The notes beneath the pieces were generated by a model that saw only the letters and a program-made list of their open reading frames with translations, made no database searches and was not told the origin of the DNA. Positions 1-9,026 of a DNA stretch of 64,000 nt are shown here, one piece after another; the first letter of the stretch is position 1; each line of letters begins with the position of its first letter. The stretch covers positions 88,394 through 152,393 of the forward strand of contig JAKSQM010000006.1 of assembly GCA_024404115.1 (NCBI GenBank), written 5' to 3'. The position numbers and the translations under genes are program-made. The stretch comes from Clostridia bacterium (GTDB lineage Bacteria; Bacillota; Clostridia; Oscillospirales; Acutalibacteraceae).

Positions 1-101
1 AAGCGGTGAACCTCTTTTAATGAAATTTTGCCATCTTCAAGTGAGCCGATAATAGCTCTGCCGCTTGAAGCACCAAAATCAAAAGCAAGAACTTTTTTCA
101 T
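1..101 (-). CDS. Rhamnulokinase-like FGGY kinase, N-terminal fragment
   Basis: Only the first 33 codons are present; the rest lies beyond the left edge. The visible N-terminus carries DFGASSGR, the phosphate-binding start of the FGGY sugar-kinase fold in the form typical of rhamnulokinase (RhaB). Rhamnulokinase phosphorylates L-rhamnulose at O-1 in the cytoplasm. The start ATG follows the stop of the upstream mutarotase gene by 9 nt, so the two are almost certainly cotranscribed. A fuculokinase-type kinase cannot be excluded from so short a piece, although the ASSGR motif and the following residues favour the rhamnose enzyme. Confidence 0.75.
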   Translation of the reverse strand, partial: MKKVLAFDFGASSGRAIIGSLEDGKISLKEVHR

Positions 102-110
102 AATATCACC

Positions 111-536
111 TTATTCGATAACTACGCCTTTTTGAAGGATAACATTTGCATAAATTGCTGTTTCGCCTGTTGCGATAATTGCATATGCCTTTTTAGCCTC
201 GGTGTAGAACTGGAAACGCTCAACAAGGCGGAACTCTTTTTCGCCCTCGTTTCTTGTGATGATGTCAGCATACTCTTCCCAGATGGGAGGACGGTTTTCG
301 CTGTCGCCGTTATCCATAAGTGAAACGGGTCTTTCAACATAGGTGTCAAGAGGCATGAGCTTTAAAATAGCGTCAAGAATTTCGGGAACGCCATGACCGT
401 CAAGGCGAATAAGACGCTGTGCATTTGCAGCTGCGGGGAAGTTGCCGTCGCCAATAACGATTGTGTCGCCGTGGCCCATTTCCATAAGAACCTTTAAAAG
501 CTCGGGTGAAAGAATAGAAGGTACATTTTTAAGCAT
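111..536 (-). CDS. fucU: RbsD/FucU-family sugar mutarotase
   Basis: A 141-residue cytoplasmic protein of normal length for the RbsD/FucU family, which interconverts alpha and beta anomers of L-fucose or ribose. The N-terminal block SPELLKVLMEMGHGD contains the conserved catalytic-site histidine, and the C-terminal FYTEAKKAYAIIATGE and ILQKGV segments match FucU rather than RbsD. An AAAGGAG site precedes the ATG. It sits directly upstream of the rhamnulokinase-like gene, so its substrate is probably a 6-deoxyhexose; whether that is fucose or rhamnose cannot be told here. Confidence 0.88.
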   Translation of the reverse strand: MLKNVPSILSPELLKVLMEMGHGDTIVIGDGNFPAAANAQRLIRLDGHGVPEILDAILKLMPLDTYVERPVSLMDNGDSENRPPIWEEYADIITRNEGEKEFRLVERFQFYTEAKKAYAIIATGETAIYANVILQKGVVIE

Positions 537-563
537 AGTAAATTACTCCTTTATATTTATAAA

Positions 564-2324
564 TTATACGCTGTACATTTCATACATATTGGCGTAAAGA
601 CCGCCTTTTTGTATAAGTTCAGCATGTGTGCCCTGTTCCTCAATGCCGTTTCTTGTAAGAACAATAATTTTATCGGCATTTTTGATGGTTGTAAGTCTGT
701 GTGCGATGGTGAGTGTTGTTCTACCCTTTGAAAGCTCTTCAAGAGATTGCTGAATGAGCTTTTCACTTTCGTTATCAAGAGCAGATGTCGCCTCATCAAG
801 AATAAGCACAGGCGGATTTTTCAAGAAAACTCGTGCAATAGAAATTCTCTGCTTCTGACCGCCAGAAAGCTTGATTCCTCTTTCGCCTACATAAGTGTCA
901 TAGCTGTTTTCAAGTTCAGATATAAAGTTGTGCGCACCAGCTTTTTTAGCGGCGGCGATAATATCTTCGTCAGATGCGTCCTGCCTGCCATAGGCAATAT
1001 TCTCTTTGATTGTGCCAGAGAAAAGATAAACATCCTGCTGAACAACACCGATATTCTCTCGAAGTGATGCAAGGGTAAATTCTCTTACATCAGTGCCGTC
1101 AATGGTGATTTCACCCTCTCTTATCTGATAAAAACGGGGAATAAGGTTGCATATTGTTGTTTTGCCGCCGCCCGAGGGGCCGACTATTGCAACATTCTGA
1201 CCTTTTTCTATATCAATGTTTATTCCGTGAAGAATTTCTCTTCCTTCATCAGAATAAGCAAAGCTGACATCCTTAAACTCAACATGACCCTCAAGGCTCT
1301 CTGCCTCTTTAAGTCCCTCTTCTGATTCAATTTCAGGCTTAACTTCCATAATCTCAACAAAACGCTCAATGCCAGTGATGCCGTTCTGAAGCTGTTCACT
1401 GAACTGAACTATCTGACGGATACTGCCAAGAAGAGTTGAAACCATAAGAAGATATGCGGTGAGGTCGGCAGGGAAAATCTGCTTTTTCATAATGAAAACT
1501 GCACCTGCGCACACAACAAGAATATACATAAGTCCGTCAAAAAGGCGAACAGTTGTGTGGAAGCCTGCCATGCTGTAATAAGATTCTCTCTTTACCTTAA
1601 AGAAAGTCTGATTGTTTTTGTGGAATTTTTTTCTTTCAACATCTTCATTTGCAAAGGATTTTACAACTCTGATGCCAAGAAGTGTATCTTCGACCTGTGC
1701 GTTGATTTCGCCAAGCTCGTGTCGTCTGTTTTTAAAAGAATTTCTCATCCTCTTTTTGAATTTTGAAGATACAACAATCAACAGCGGAATGGGAACAAAC
1801 ATTATAAGCGTCAGCTTAATGTTGATGCTTGCAAGGTAAATGAAGCTTCCTATAAATTTAAGTGAAGCAATAAGATACTGCTCAGGGCAGTGATGTGAAA
1901 ACTCTGCAATATCAAAAAGGTCAGATGTGATTCTTGACATAAGCTGACCGACTTTTGTGTTATCGTAATATGTAAAAGAAAGTGTCTGCAAATGGGAGAA
2001 AAGATCACGGCGCATATCCGTTTCCATTTTAGTTCCCATTATATGACCGCCTGCCTCCATGTAGTAGTTGGCGGCACTGTCCAGAAGTCTTAAAATCACA
2101 TAAAAAACTGCGATTTTTGCAATGTAAACAATTGTCAGCTGTGCAGGGTTGTTGATGCCAGTGTCGGTGATGTTCCTTGCAATAACAGGCAGCGCAAGCT
2201 CGCAAAGAACGGTGAAGCAGGCGCAGAATAAATCAAGTGCCAGCAAGCCTTTGTAGTTTTTGTAATATGGGATGAACTTTTTAAATAAAGCCCAGTTTTT
2301 CTTCCTTAATTCGAACGATTTCAT
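564..2324 (-). CDS. ABC exporter, fused permease-ATPase
   Basis: A 586-residue half-transporter of the MsbA/LmrA/BmrA type that would act as a dimer to export drugs, lipids or peptides. The first ~330 residues hold about six membrane helices (ABC_membrane domain). The nucleotide-binding domain shows Walker A GPSGGGKTT near residue 375, signature LSGGQKQRISIAR, Walker B VLILDEATSALD and the H-loop IAHRLTT. A GGAGGGG site lies 13 nt before the ATG. It stands 27 nt upstream of the mutarotase gene and may be read with it. The substrate cannot be deduced; adjacency to sugar genes is weak evidence. Confidence 0.92.
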   Translation of the reverse strand: MKSFELRKKNWALFKKFIPYYKNYKGLLALDLFCACFTVLCELALPVIARNITDTGINNPAQLTIVYIAKIAVFYVILRLLDSAANYYMEAGGHIMGTKMETDMRRDLFSHLQTLSFTYYDNTKVGQLMSRITSDLFDIAEFSHHCPEQYLIASLKFIGSFIYLASINIKLTLIMFVPIPLLIVVSSKFKKRMRNSFKNRRHELGEINAQVEDTLLGIRVVKSFANEDVERKKFHKNNQTFFKVKRESYYSMAGFHTTVRLFDGLMYILVVCAGAVFIMKKQIFPADLTAYLLMVSTLLGSIRQIVQFSEQLQNGITGIERFVEIMEVKPEIESEEGLKEAESLEGHVEFKDVSFAYSDEGREILHGINIDIEKGQNVAIVGPSGGGKTTICNLIPRFYQIREGEITIDGTDVREFTLASLRENIGVVQQDVYLFSGTIKENIAYGRQDASDEDIIAAAKKAGAHNFISELENSYDTYVGERGIKLSGGQKQRISIARVFLKNPPVLILDEATSALDNESEKLIQQSLEELSKGRTTLTIAHRLTTIKNADKIIVLTRNGIEEQGTHAELIQKGGLYANMYEMYSV

Positions 2325-2365
2325 TATACTCTATTTCCCCTCCAAAAATAATTCTAATTCATAAC

Positions 2366-2374
2366 ATTATATCA
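2366..2374 (-). promoter_or_regulatory. Extended -10 promoter for ABC exporter operon
   Basis: On the minus strand TGATATAAT is a perfect extended -10 (TGnTATAAT) 42 nt before the exporter start codon. No convincing -35 precedes it, which is usual for extended -10 promoters. Confidence 0.5.
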
Positions 2375-2461
2375 TGAAATAAAAAAGAATTAAAGATAAA
2401 TACTTGAAAAAATGGTGTAAATTTGTTTTAATTTATATGTAATAAAAAAGGCGGTGGATTT

Positions 2462-3994
2462 ATGTTTGCAAGAGTGAATAGTATGGGCGTTTTTGGAATG
2501 GATGTTTATTCCGTTTCTGTTGAGGTAGATATTTCGCAGGGACTTCCAAAATTCGATGTGGTTGGTCTGCCCGATGCCGCCGTTAATGAATCTAAAGATA
2601 GAGTACGCTCTGCAATGAAAAATAACAATTTCAGCTTCCCTGTCAGCAGAATAACAGTGAACCTTGCCCCTGCGGATATAAGAAAAGAGGGTCCTGTTTA
2701 TGATCTGGCAATTTTTGTTGCTTTGCTTAAATCAACTGGTCAGCTCAGAGCCAATACAGACGATTACGCATTTTTAGGCGAGCTTGCACTTAATGGCGAC
2801 ATTCGCAAGGTAAACGGCGTTTTGCCAATGGTAATCAAAGCAAAAGAGAACGGCATAAAGGCTGTGTTTGTTCCTGAGGAAAATGCACTTGAGGGCTCGG
2901 TTGTAAGAGGTATTGATGTTATCCCCGTTCGCCATGTTTATCAGGTGGTGAATCACATCCACGGCGTTGAAAGAATAGACCCGTTTATTCCAACAGAAAA
3001 TAAGGTTGACAGTTTAAGATTTGCACCAGATTTTGCAGATGTCAAAGGTCAGTTTGAGGCACGCAGAGCCTTGGAGGTTGCTGCCGCAGGTGGACACAAT
3101 GTTATAATGATTGGCTCACCTGGCTCTGGCAAAAGTATGCTTGCAAAAAGGCTTCCCTCAATTCTGCCGTCTATGACATTTGAAGAAAGCCTTGAAACTA
3201 CAAAAATTTATTCAATTGCAGGCTGTCTGCCCGATGATATTTCACTTGTTACAGACAGACCTTTCCGCTCGCCCCACCACTCTGTTTCAACAGCAGGACT
3301 TTCGGGTGGTGGCAACGGCAGAACAATAAAGCCCGGTGAGGTTTCGCTTGCACACAACGGTGTTCTTTTCCTTGATGAATTGCCCGAATTTAACAGAACC
3401 GCACTTGAAGTTTTGCGTCAGCCGTTGGAGGATGAAAAAATCGTTATTTCCCGTGTGGCAGGTACGGTGTCTTACCCTTGCTCCGTTATGCTCGTGTGCG
3501 CAATGAATCCATGCCCATGCGGATATTACGGTCATCCCACAAGAAAATGCACCTGCTCAAACGGTTCTGCACAGCGTTACCTTTCAAGGGTGTCGGGTCC
3601 GCTTCTTGATAGAATTGATATTCACATTGAAGTTCCGCCTGTTGATTTTGACAAGCTTGCAGATAAAGAAAAAGGTGAATCCTCTGCCGAAATCAGAAAA
3701 AGAGTTGACACTGCAAGAAAAATTCAGCAAAAGCGACTTGAGGGAACAGGCATCACAAGCAATGCCCATATGACCGCAGGCCTTACAAAAGAGTTTTGCC
3801 GCCCAACCGACCCTGCAATGAAAATGCTTGAAACAGCCTTTGAAAAGTTAGGACTTTCTGCAAGAGCGTTCGATAAGGTGCTTCGTGTTTCGAGAACTAT
3901 TGCCGACCTTGACGGCAGTGAAAAAATTGAAGTTCCCCACATTGCAGAGGCTATTCAGTATCGTTCACTTGACCGCAAATTCTGGAACAGATAA
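2462..3994 (+). CDS. YifB/ComM-family Mg-chelatase-like AAA+ ATPase
   Basis: A 510-residue cytoplasmic protein with the full YifB/ComM layout: N-terminal ChlI-like domain (residues 1-~190), AAA+ module with Walker A GSPGSGKS near residue 215 and Walker B VLFLDELPEF near residue 300, a cysteine cluster PCPCGYYGHPTRKCTCS near 350, and the C-terminal Mg_chelatase_C region. ComM is a hexameric helicase that promotes branch migration in natural transformation in Vibrio; the role in clostridia is less clear. The ATG has a GGCGGTGG site 5 nt upstream. It is monocistronic and converges with the deacetylase gene. Confidence 0.93.
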   Translation: MFARVNSMGVFGMDVYSVSVEVDISQGLPKFDVVGLPDAAVNESKDRVRSAMKNNNFSFPVSRITVNLAPADIRKEGPVYDLAIFVALLKSTGQLRANTDDYAFLGELALNGDIRKVNGVLPMVIKAKENGIKAVFVPEENALEGSVVRGIDVIPVRHVYQVVNHIHGVERIDPFIPTENKVDSLRFAPDFADVKGQFEARRALEVAAAGGHNVIMIGSPGSGKSMLAKRLPSILPSMTFEESLETTKIYSIAGCLPDDISLVTDRPFRSPHHSVSTAGLSGGGNGRTIKPGEVSLAHNGVLFLDELPEFNRTALEVLRQPLEDEKIVISRVAGTVSYPCSVMLVCAMNPCPCGYYGHPTRKCTCSNGSAQRYLSRVSGPLLDRIDIHIEVPPVDFDKLADKEKGESSAEIRKRVDTARKIQQKRLEGTGITSNAHMTAGLTKEFCRPTDPAMKMLETAFEKLGLSARAFDKVLRVSRTIADLDGSEKIEVPHIAEAIQYRSLDRKFWNR

Positions 3995-4005
3995 TCGGTT
4001 GAATT

Positions 4006-4026
4006 TTTTAACACATTGTGTTAAAA
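4006..4026. terminator. AT-rich hairpin between convergent genes
   Basis: A perfect 9-bp inverted repeat, TTTTAACAC / GTGTTAAAA with a 3-nt loop, lies between the convergent stop codons. It carries T or A runs on both sides and could end transcription in either direction, but the stem is weak. Confidence 0.5.
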
Positions 4027-4028
4027 TG

Positions 4029-4928
4029 TTATAAATCTTCAAGAGATTTAAAAGTATAGCCCTCTTTGCGTGCGTAATCTATAATTTGCGAAAGCCCCTC
4101 GGCGTTATCGGCAGAAACAGAATGAAGCAAGATTATTGCACCTGGGTGAAGCCTTGCAGTTACTGTTTTAAAGGCATAGTCGCCGCCACGCTGATTTTCG
4201 GTGTTCCAGTCGCTATAAGCAAGGGACCAGAAAACGCATTTGTAGCCAAGTGAGTTGAGGGTGTTCAGCGCACTTTCAGAATATTCACCTTTTGGAAATC
4301 TGAAAAAGGGCGATGTGTAGCCGAATTTCTCTCTTAAAAGATTATCGCATTTTTCAACCTCTTCGGTCATTTTAGTCCTGCTTATTTCTGGAAATGACGG
4401 ATGAGTTGTTGAGTGGTTGCCCACAATGTGTCCGTCAGTGATTATCCTTGCAATAAGTTCGGGGTTATCCTCAATATCTGTATAAGTGCAAAAAAATGCG
4501 GCAGGCACTTTTTTCTCTTTTAAGATGTCAAGAATCTTTGTGGTGTAGCCGTTTTCGTATCCACAATCAAAGGTGAGATAAAGATTTTTACCTTGCTTTT
4601 TGCTGTAGGTTATGGCATCAAATCCTTTTTGTTCAAAGAAGTTCTGTGAATCCACCGAAATCTGATGAGGCTTTCCATTTTCAGAAATTCCAAAAGAATG
4701 GCAGATTTTTTCTTGCGAAAGTCCCTTTTCGTTTGACGGGTCGGGAACTTCAAGCTTCACAGGCGGCAAAGGCGCAAACCCTGTGAACGTATCATATTTC
4801 TGGCTTTGCGCAGCATTTGGTTTTTCGTTTTTCAGCTCCTCTTTTGTTATGCGAAGCGTTGATTTTGAGCATCCGCTGCTCGTAACAAAAATCAAAAAAG
4901 CCAGTGCTGCTGTAAATATTTTTTTCAT
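4029..4928 (-). CDS. PdaA-like polysaccharide deacetylase lipoprotein
   Basis: A 299-residue exported protein: signal peptide ending in a lipobox-like TSSGC, a low-complexity linker, then a NodB-type carbohydrate esterase 4 domain. Visible motifs are LTFDCGYENG (motif 1, metal-binding Asp), GNHSTTHPSF (motif 2, HxxxH), FRFPKGEYS (motif 3) and ILLHSVS (motif 5). The FDCGYENG form resembles PdaA, which deacetylates N-acetylmuramic acid on the way to muramic delta-lactam in spore cortex. I chose the second Met, MKKIFTAA, because an upstream in-frame ATG would spoil the signal peptide. Divergent from the protease gene with only 41 bp between starts. Confidence 0.85.
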   Translation of the reverse strand: MKKIFTAALAFLIFVTSSGCSKSTLRITKEELKNEKPNAAQSQKYDTFTGFAPLPPVKLEVPDPSNEKGLSQEKICHSFGISENGKPHQISVDSQNFFEQKGFDAITYSKKQGKNLYLTFDCGYENGYTTKILDILKEKKVPAAFFCTYTDIEDNPELIARIITDGHIVGNHSTTHPSFPEISRTKMTEEVEKCDNLLREKFGYTSPFFRFPKGEYSESALNTLNSLGYKCVFWSLAYSDWNTENQRGGDYAFKTVTARLHPGAIILLHSVSADNAEGLSQIIDYARKEGYTFKSLEDL

Positions 4929-4969
4929 AGTTATCACCATTTTTTATTATTTTTAAGGGAGTGTTATTT

Positions 4970-6757
4970 ATGAAAGTTAAAAAATTCTTATCATTTTTAA
5001 TGTGCGTTGTTATGGTGTGCACAGTGATGCCTGTTTATTCGCTGGCTTTGGATATTGAAGAAATCCAGCCAGTTGCAAACGAAAACGAGGCATCTTTTGC
5101 AGAGGATCAGATTATATTCTTATACACTCAGACGGTTAAAGAAAAATCTGAATTCTGCACAGAAAATAATATTTCACAAGAGCTTGTTGATTGTGGAATA
5201 ACTGCGCTGAAAGAAATTCCAGTTAATGAAATTTATGACACCGCAGTTAAATCAAACGCAAACGGAACATTCACAAAATCATCGTTCTTTGCTGGCTACA
5301 CAGATATTGGCGCAGAGAATTGCCTTAAAAATGTAAAGGCACTTGCTTCTGTTTCAGATGCTGACCTCAGCTACTATTTCCAAAGCGATTCTTTCAGTAT
5401 GCCACACGAAATCACAACTCCGACCGCCAACTACACTAACTACACAAAATGGTGGATGGAGGATTCTGTTCATATCCCCGAAGCATGGGAAGCGAATGAA
5501 ACCCTCGGTGCAGGCTCAGTTGTTGCAGTTATCGACTCTGGTGTTTTTGTAAACAACCCCGAAATCGCAAATAACGTCTGGGAGGATGCCAACGGACATC
5601 GTGGCTATAACGCAGAAACTCTTTCTTATGATGCCGCTCCCATTACAAGCCACGGCTGTAATGTTGCAGGTATTATTGCCGCCGTTGCCAACAAAAATCT
5701 TAACCTTGTTGGTGTTGCACCAGAATCAAAAATTATGCCAATCAATGTTTCACAGACAGCAAATAATATCTCCGTTACATCAGTTCTTGCAGGTATTAAC
5801 TACGCTATAGAAAATGGTGCGGATATTATCACAATGTCTTTGAGCACAACATCAGATATGACATCTGTTAAAACTGCCTGCGAAGCCGCATATAACGCTG
5901 GTATAACAGTTATTTCAAGTGCAGGTAACAGCAAAACAAGCACAGCTACTCAAAAGAACTACCCTGCCGCATACAAATTTGTTATTGGCGTTATGGCATA
6001 TGGCAAGGACCACAGACTTTGCGAATTTTCAAACTATGACCCGTCAGGCGATTATTATGATGTTGCCGCTCCAGGTTATCAGATTCTCGGTCTTCCAATG
6101 AGTGAACAGCTTGACTCACTGACAGTTGTTTCGGGTACATCACAGGCAACTCCAATTGTTGCAGGTCTTGCAGCTCTTTATTATTCAAAATATCCCGACC
6201 ACACACCCGACGAGTTTAAGGATGCACTTATAAACTCAAGCACAGAAACTGTTCTTTCAAATGCAACTGTAACAAGTGCCAATTATAAATTCAGAAAGGT
6301 TAATGCAGTTAATCTTTTAAGCTATTATGATGAGGCAGTTCCAACTGTTGAGCCTTTTGCAGGTACTCCCACAATTATTGATGATGAAAACGGATTTATC
6401 TATGGTCTTGAAGAGGGCTATGAATCAATTGACGATTATGTAAGCGTAAGCAATGGCGATTGCGAGTTTATTCCAACAGAAAACGGCAACGGCACAGGCA
6501 GCATTTTCAGAGTTTACTACCTTAACGGCACTGTTTACAGAGATTATGAAATCGTTGTTTTCGGCGATGCAGACGGCGACGCAATCTGCGACGGTATGGA
6601 TAGCATTTTCTGCCAGTACATACTTGAGGGCGGAGAAATTTCTGACGCTGTGAATTTTGCCTGCGATGTTAATTTTGACGGTTCAGTTGCAGAAAACGAC
6701 CTCAATATTATAAATGCCTGCGGATTAAAAATGGATTTTGTTACACAGATAAGATAA
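4970..6757 (+). CDS. Secreted subtilisin (S8) protease with C-terminal dockerin
   Basis: A 595-residue protein with a signal peptide, a ~150-residue propeptide-like segment, an S8 domain and a C-terminal dockerin. The catalytic triad is visible as D189 (VVAVIDSGV), H228 (SHGCNVAGIIAA) and S391 (SGTSQATPIVAG), with the oxyanion Asn in SSAGN. Residues ~525-590 hold two EF-hand-like calcium loops, DADGDAICDGMD and DVNFDGSVAEND, in type I dockerin spacing. Known dockerins bind cohesins, so the protease is probably displayed on a scaffoldin or is surface-bound. The ATG at 4970 is preferred to the GTG at 4961 because the AAGGGA site ends just before that GTG. Confidence 0.9.
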   Translation: MKVKKFLSFLMCVVMVCTVMPVYSLALDIEEIQPVANENEASFAEDQIIFLYTQTVKEKSEFCTENNISQELVDCGITALKEIPVNEIYDTAVKSNANGTFTKSSFFAGYTDIGAENCLKNVKALASVSDADLSYYFQSDSFSMPHEITTPTANYTNYTKWWMEDSVHIPEAWEANETLGAGSVVAVIDSGVFVNNPEIANNVWEDANGHRGYNAETLSYDAAPITSHGCNVAGIIAAVANKNLNLVGVAPESKIMPINVSQTANNISVTSVLAGINYAIENGADIITMSLSTTSDMTSVKTACEAAYNAGITVISSAGNSKTSTATQKNYPAAYKFVIGVMAYGKDHRLCEFSNYDPSGDYYDVAAPGYQILGLPMSEQLDSLTVVSGTSQATPIVAGLAALYYSKYPDHTPDEFKDALINSSTETVLSNATVTSANYKFRKVNAVNLLSYYDEAVPTVEPFAGTPTIIDDENGFIYGLEEGYESIDDYVSVSNGDCEFIPTENGNGTGSIFRVYYLNGTVYRDYEIVVFGDADGDAICDGMDSIFCQYILEGGEISDAVNFACDVNFDGSVAENDLNIINACGLKMDFVTQIR

Positions 6758-6765
6758 AATAAGAA

Positions 6766-6795
6766 AAAGCCCGTCATTTTAAGGCGGGCTTTGTT
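6766..6795 (+). terminator. Rho-independent terminator after dockerin protease
   Basis: Stem AAAGCCCG (6766-6773) pairs with CGGGCTTT (6785-6792), 9 nt after the stop codon, followed by TGTT. It ends just before the flavin reductase ribosome binding site. Confidence 0.85.
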
Positions 6796-6820
6796 ATATA
6801 ATAATTCAGAGGTGTTGTTT

Positions 6821-7315
6821 ATGAAAGAGATAAATATAAGAGATGTTAAAGAAAATCCAGTTAAGCTGATTTCTGACGGATGGGGACTTCTCACCGCTGG
6901 CAAAGAGAGCGGATGGAACACTATGACGATCAGCTGGGGCGCAATCGGTGAGCTTTGGGGCAGAGATGTTGCAATTTGCTTTGTTCGCCCTCAGAGATAC
7001 ACAAAAGAATTTATGGATTCTGAGGATTATTTCACCCTTTGCTTTTTCGGTGAAGAATATAAAAAAGCCTTGCAGATTTGCGGAACAAAATCTGGCAGAG
7101 TTATTGATAAAGCCGCCGAAACAGGTCTTTCCCCTGTGTTTTCTGATAACACAACTTATTTTGAGCAGGCAAAGCTTGTTTTAATCTGCAAAAAAGTTGC
7201 CTGTCAGGATATGAATCCAGCAGGCTTTATTGACCCGTCAATTAAAGACGAATATAAAAAAGGCGATTATCACACAACATATGTTGGCGAAATAATCAAG
7301 GTGCTTGAAAAGTAA
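6821..7315 (+). CDS. Flavin reductase-like FMN-binding split-barrel protein
   Basis: A 164-residue cytoplasmic protein of the DIM6/NTAB flavin reductase family. It shows the pattern of this fold: LTAGKESGWNTMTISWGAIGELW (FMN-phosphate loop), then VRPQRYTKEFMD and the FTLCFF block. Members reduce flavins with NAD(P)H or simply bind FMN, so the exact reaction is not assigned. The ATG at 6821 has GAGGTG 6 nt upstream; an earlier in-frame start would lie within the preceding terminator. Monocistronic, with a terminator behind it. Confidence 0.85.
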   Translation: MKEINIRDVKENPVKLISDGWGLLTAGKESGWNTMTISWGAIGELWGRDVAICFVRPQRYTKEFMDSEDYFTLCFFGEEYKKALQICGTKSGRVIDKAAETGLSPVFSDNTTYFEQAKLVLICKKVACQDMNPAGFIDPSIKDEYKKGDYHTTYVGEIIKVLEK

Positions 7316-7327
7316 GATTATAAAATT

Positions 7328-7363
7328 AACAGCCGAAAGGGTTTTCCTCTCGGCTGTTTTTTG
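7328..7363 (+). terminator. Rho-independent terminator after flavin reductase
   Basis: Stem AACAGCCGA (7328-7336) pairs perfectly with TCGGCTGTT (7350-7358) and is followed by six T residues. Confidence 0.9.
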
Positions 7364-7382
7364 ATGAATAGAAAACTTTCTC

Positions 7383-8543
7383 TTATGCAGACACTATGCC
7401 TGCTTTAATAAGCCTGTATCCAATAAGATAGTATATGTTTTTAAATATATTTATAAATTTTGTAAAAAGTGTTTTGAAAAAATGTATAGGAGAATTGCTC
7501 ATAAACATTTTATATGAATGGTTAAGGTTAAGCCTTGATTCGTCAGCCATAAGATTTTGAATTGTTCCGCTGCCCGAAATTGTACCTTTTAACATTGTGT
7601 TATCTGTATCGTGTCGCAATGAAACAGAGAGATTAGTAAACACAGAATCAAATTTTCCGTCTGACTGAATTACCGTGCATTTTTCGCCTTGATTAGTCCA
7701 CCACATACAGAAGCAGTTGTCAAAAGTGTTTTTGCCGTCGATACGGTATGCTGTGCAGAATTGGTCTGAATAGCAATAGTTAAGAGTATTGTTTGAGCCT
7801 TCTACATAAAAGCCAACGCTTTTTTCAAATTCATAGAAATTTCCATAAAACAGCGGATGGATATTATATAAAGAATTTCCGCCCGATTTAATGTGAAAAC
7901 CAGTATAAACTCCGCCGATACGCATATTGGTGAATGTATTGTCGTGTCCCTCAACAAGAACGCCAACGCAATCGGGCTTTTCGGTGCCTGTTATGTCAAC
8001 ATCTCTTATGTCAGCATCTGAAGAGCCACTGTTTGCACCTGTGCCAATGTATATGCCTGTTACAGCATTTTTTATGGAAGTATTTTGAATTTTTGTTTCT
8101 CGTCCGCTTAAAATTGCAACGCCTGTTGTGATTCCCGAACAGTCAATGATACCGCCTGTTAAAGAGTAATTACTGCCTGAAGTTTTAATGTCATTAAACG
8201 GGTCTTTTCCGCCAAGGGCAATAACAGCTTCGCCAGAAAAATCTTCAGTTGCCTTGATAATTGTATAGGTTGAAAGCTGTAAATCTACACTTTTTGACGG
8301 ATTGGCAGGGGTATATAAAGGAGCGGAAACAAGATATTCTCCGTCGGGAAAAAATAGTGTTTTGTTTGGATTTTTGTCAATTATTCTCTGAAGCTCAGAT
8401 GAAACATCAACTCCCGAATCCGGAGCAACAAAATTTCCTACATTAAGCGGTGCTTGAGCGGCAAAAGTGAAAACGCAGCACCCGAAACCGAAGCATAAGC
8501 ATAAAATAACGGATATAAAGCTTTTTATAATATGTCTTTTCAT
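7383..8543 (-). CDS. Secreted right-handed beta-helix (pectate-lyase-fold) protein
   Basis: A 386-residue protein with a signal peptide (cut near TFAAQA) followed by a beta-helix domain. The opening VDVSSELQRIIDKNPNKTLFFPDGEYLVS is the start seen in Pectate_lyase_3 superfamily proteins, and the middle consists of short turns rich in G, N and T (SGREIKI-, IDCSGI-, MRIGGVYTG-like coils). No catalytic residues of a defined lyase or GH28 enzyme are evident, so it could bind or cleave polysaccharide. The C-terminal ~45 residues are basic and aromatic with repeated F, I and K, perhaps membrane-associating. Monocistronic. Confidence 0.7.
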   Translation of the reverse strand: MKRHIIKSFISVILCLCFGFGCCVFTFAAQAPLNVGNFVAPDSGVDVSSELQRIIDKNPNKTLFFPDGEYLVSAPLYTPANPSKSVDLQLSTYTIIKATEDFSGEAVIALGGKDPFNDIKTSGSNYSLTGGIIDCSGITTGVAILSGRETKIQNTSIKNAVTGIYIGTGANSGSSDADIRDVDITGTEKPDCVGVLVEGHDNTFTNMRIGGVYTGFHIKSGGNSLYNIHPLFYGNFYEFEKSVGFYVEGSNNTLNYCYSDQFCTAYRIDGKNTFDNCFCMWWTNQGEKCTVIQSDGKFDSVFTNLSVSLRHDTDNTMLKGTISGSGTIQNLMADESRLNLNHSYKMFMSNSPIHFFKTLFTKFINIFKNIYYLIGYRLIKAGIVSA

Positions 8544-8577
8544 TTTAGATCTCCATTTTTTGTCTGTAATCTTAATT

Positions 8578-8622
8578 TTTAAAAAAGCATCCCTGTCCGC
8601 TGGAGGAGAAGGATGCTTTTGT
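8578..8622 (-). terminator. Terminator downstream of lipoprotein gene
   Basis: AAAAGCATCC (8583-8592) and GGATGCTTTT (8611-8620) form a perfect 10-bp stem. Read on the minus strand it ends in six T residues, right after the stop of the lipoprotein gene. Confidence 0.85.
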
Positions 8623-8624
8623 GG

Positions 8625-9026
8625 TTATTCTTTAACAATTAAAATTGTTTTGCCTGTTTCGTCAATACAGATATGTTCCTGCTTGGTGTCTGAAATATAG
8701 CTTACTCTCCAGATACCCTCTGTTCTGTCATAAAACAGTTTAACGGCTGTGTATGCGAAATCTCCGCTGAATTCCTGCTGAGCAATGGTTTTTGCAACCT
8801 TTTTATCGTTGCAGCCTTTTCCGCTTGTAACTTTGAATCCGTCAGTTATGGCTTTTTCTGCATTTTCTTCTGCAAAGTCGCTGTAATCAAAGCTGGCAAC
8901 TGTGTTGTATTCCACAACACCCTGTGCGTTGGTTGTGGTCTGCTTGCCTAAATCTCCCTTTTCTTTGCAGGCGGCAAAAGAGAAAAGCATAATCACAACA
9001 AGAAGAACTGATATTATCTTTTTCAT
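8625..9026 (-). CDS. Small lipoprotein of unknown function
   Basis: A 133-residue lipoprotein: signal peptide with lipobox FSFAAC, the lipidated Cys being residue 20. The rest is a small soluble domain whose C-terminal half (VKLFYDRTEGIWRVSYIS, then ICIDETGKTILIV) resembles a PepSY-like strand pattern, which I cannot confirm. The start overlaps the stop of the dehydratase gene in an ATGA arrangement, so translation is coupled. No function is assigned. Confidence 0.75.
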   Translation of the reverse strand: MKKIISVLLVVIMLFSFAACKEKGDLGKQTTTNAQGVVEYNTVASFDYSDFAEENAEKAITDGFKVTSGKGCNDKKVAKTIAQQEFSGDFAYTAVKLFYDRTEGIWRVSYISDTKQEHICIDETGKTILIVKE

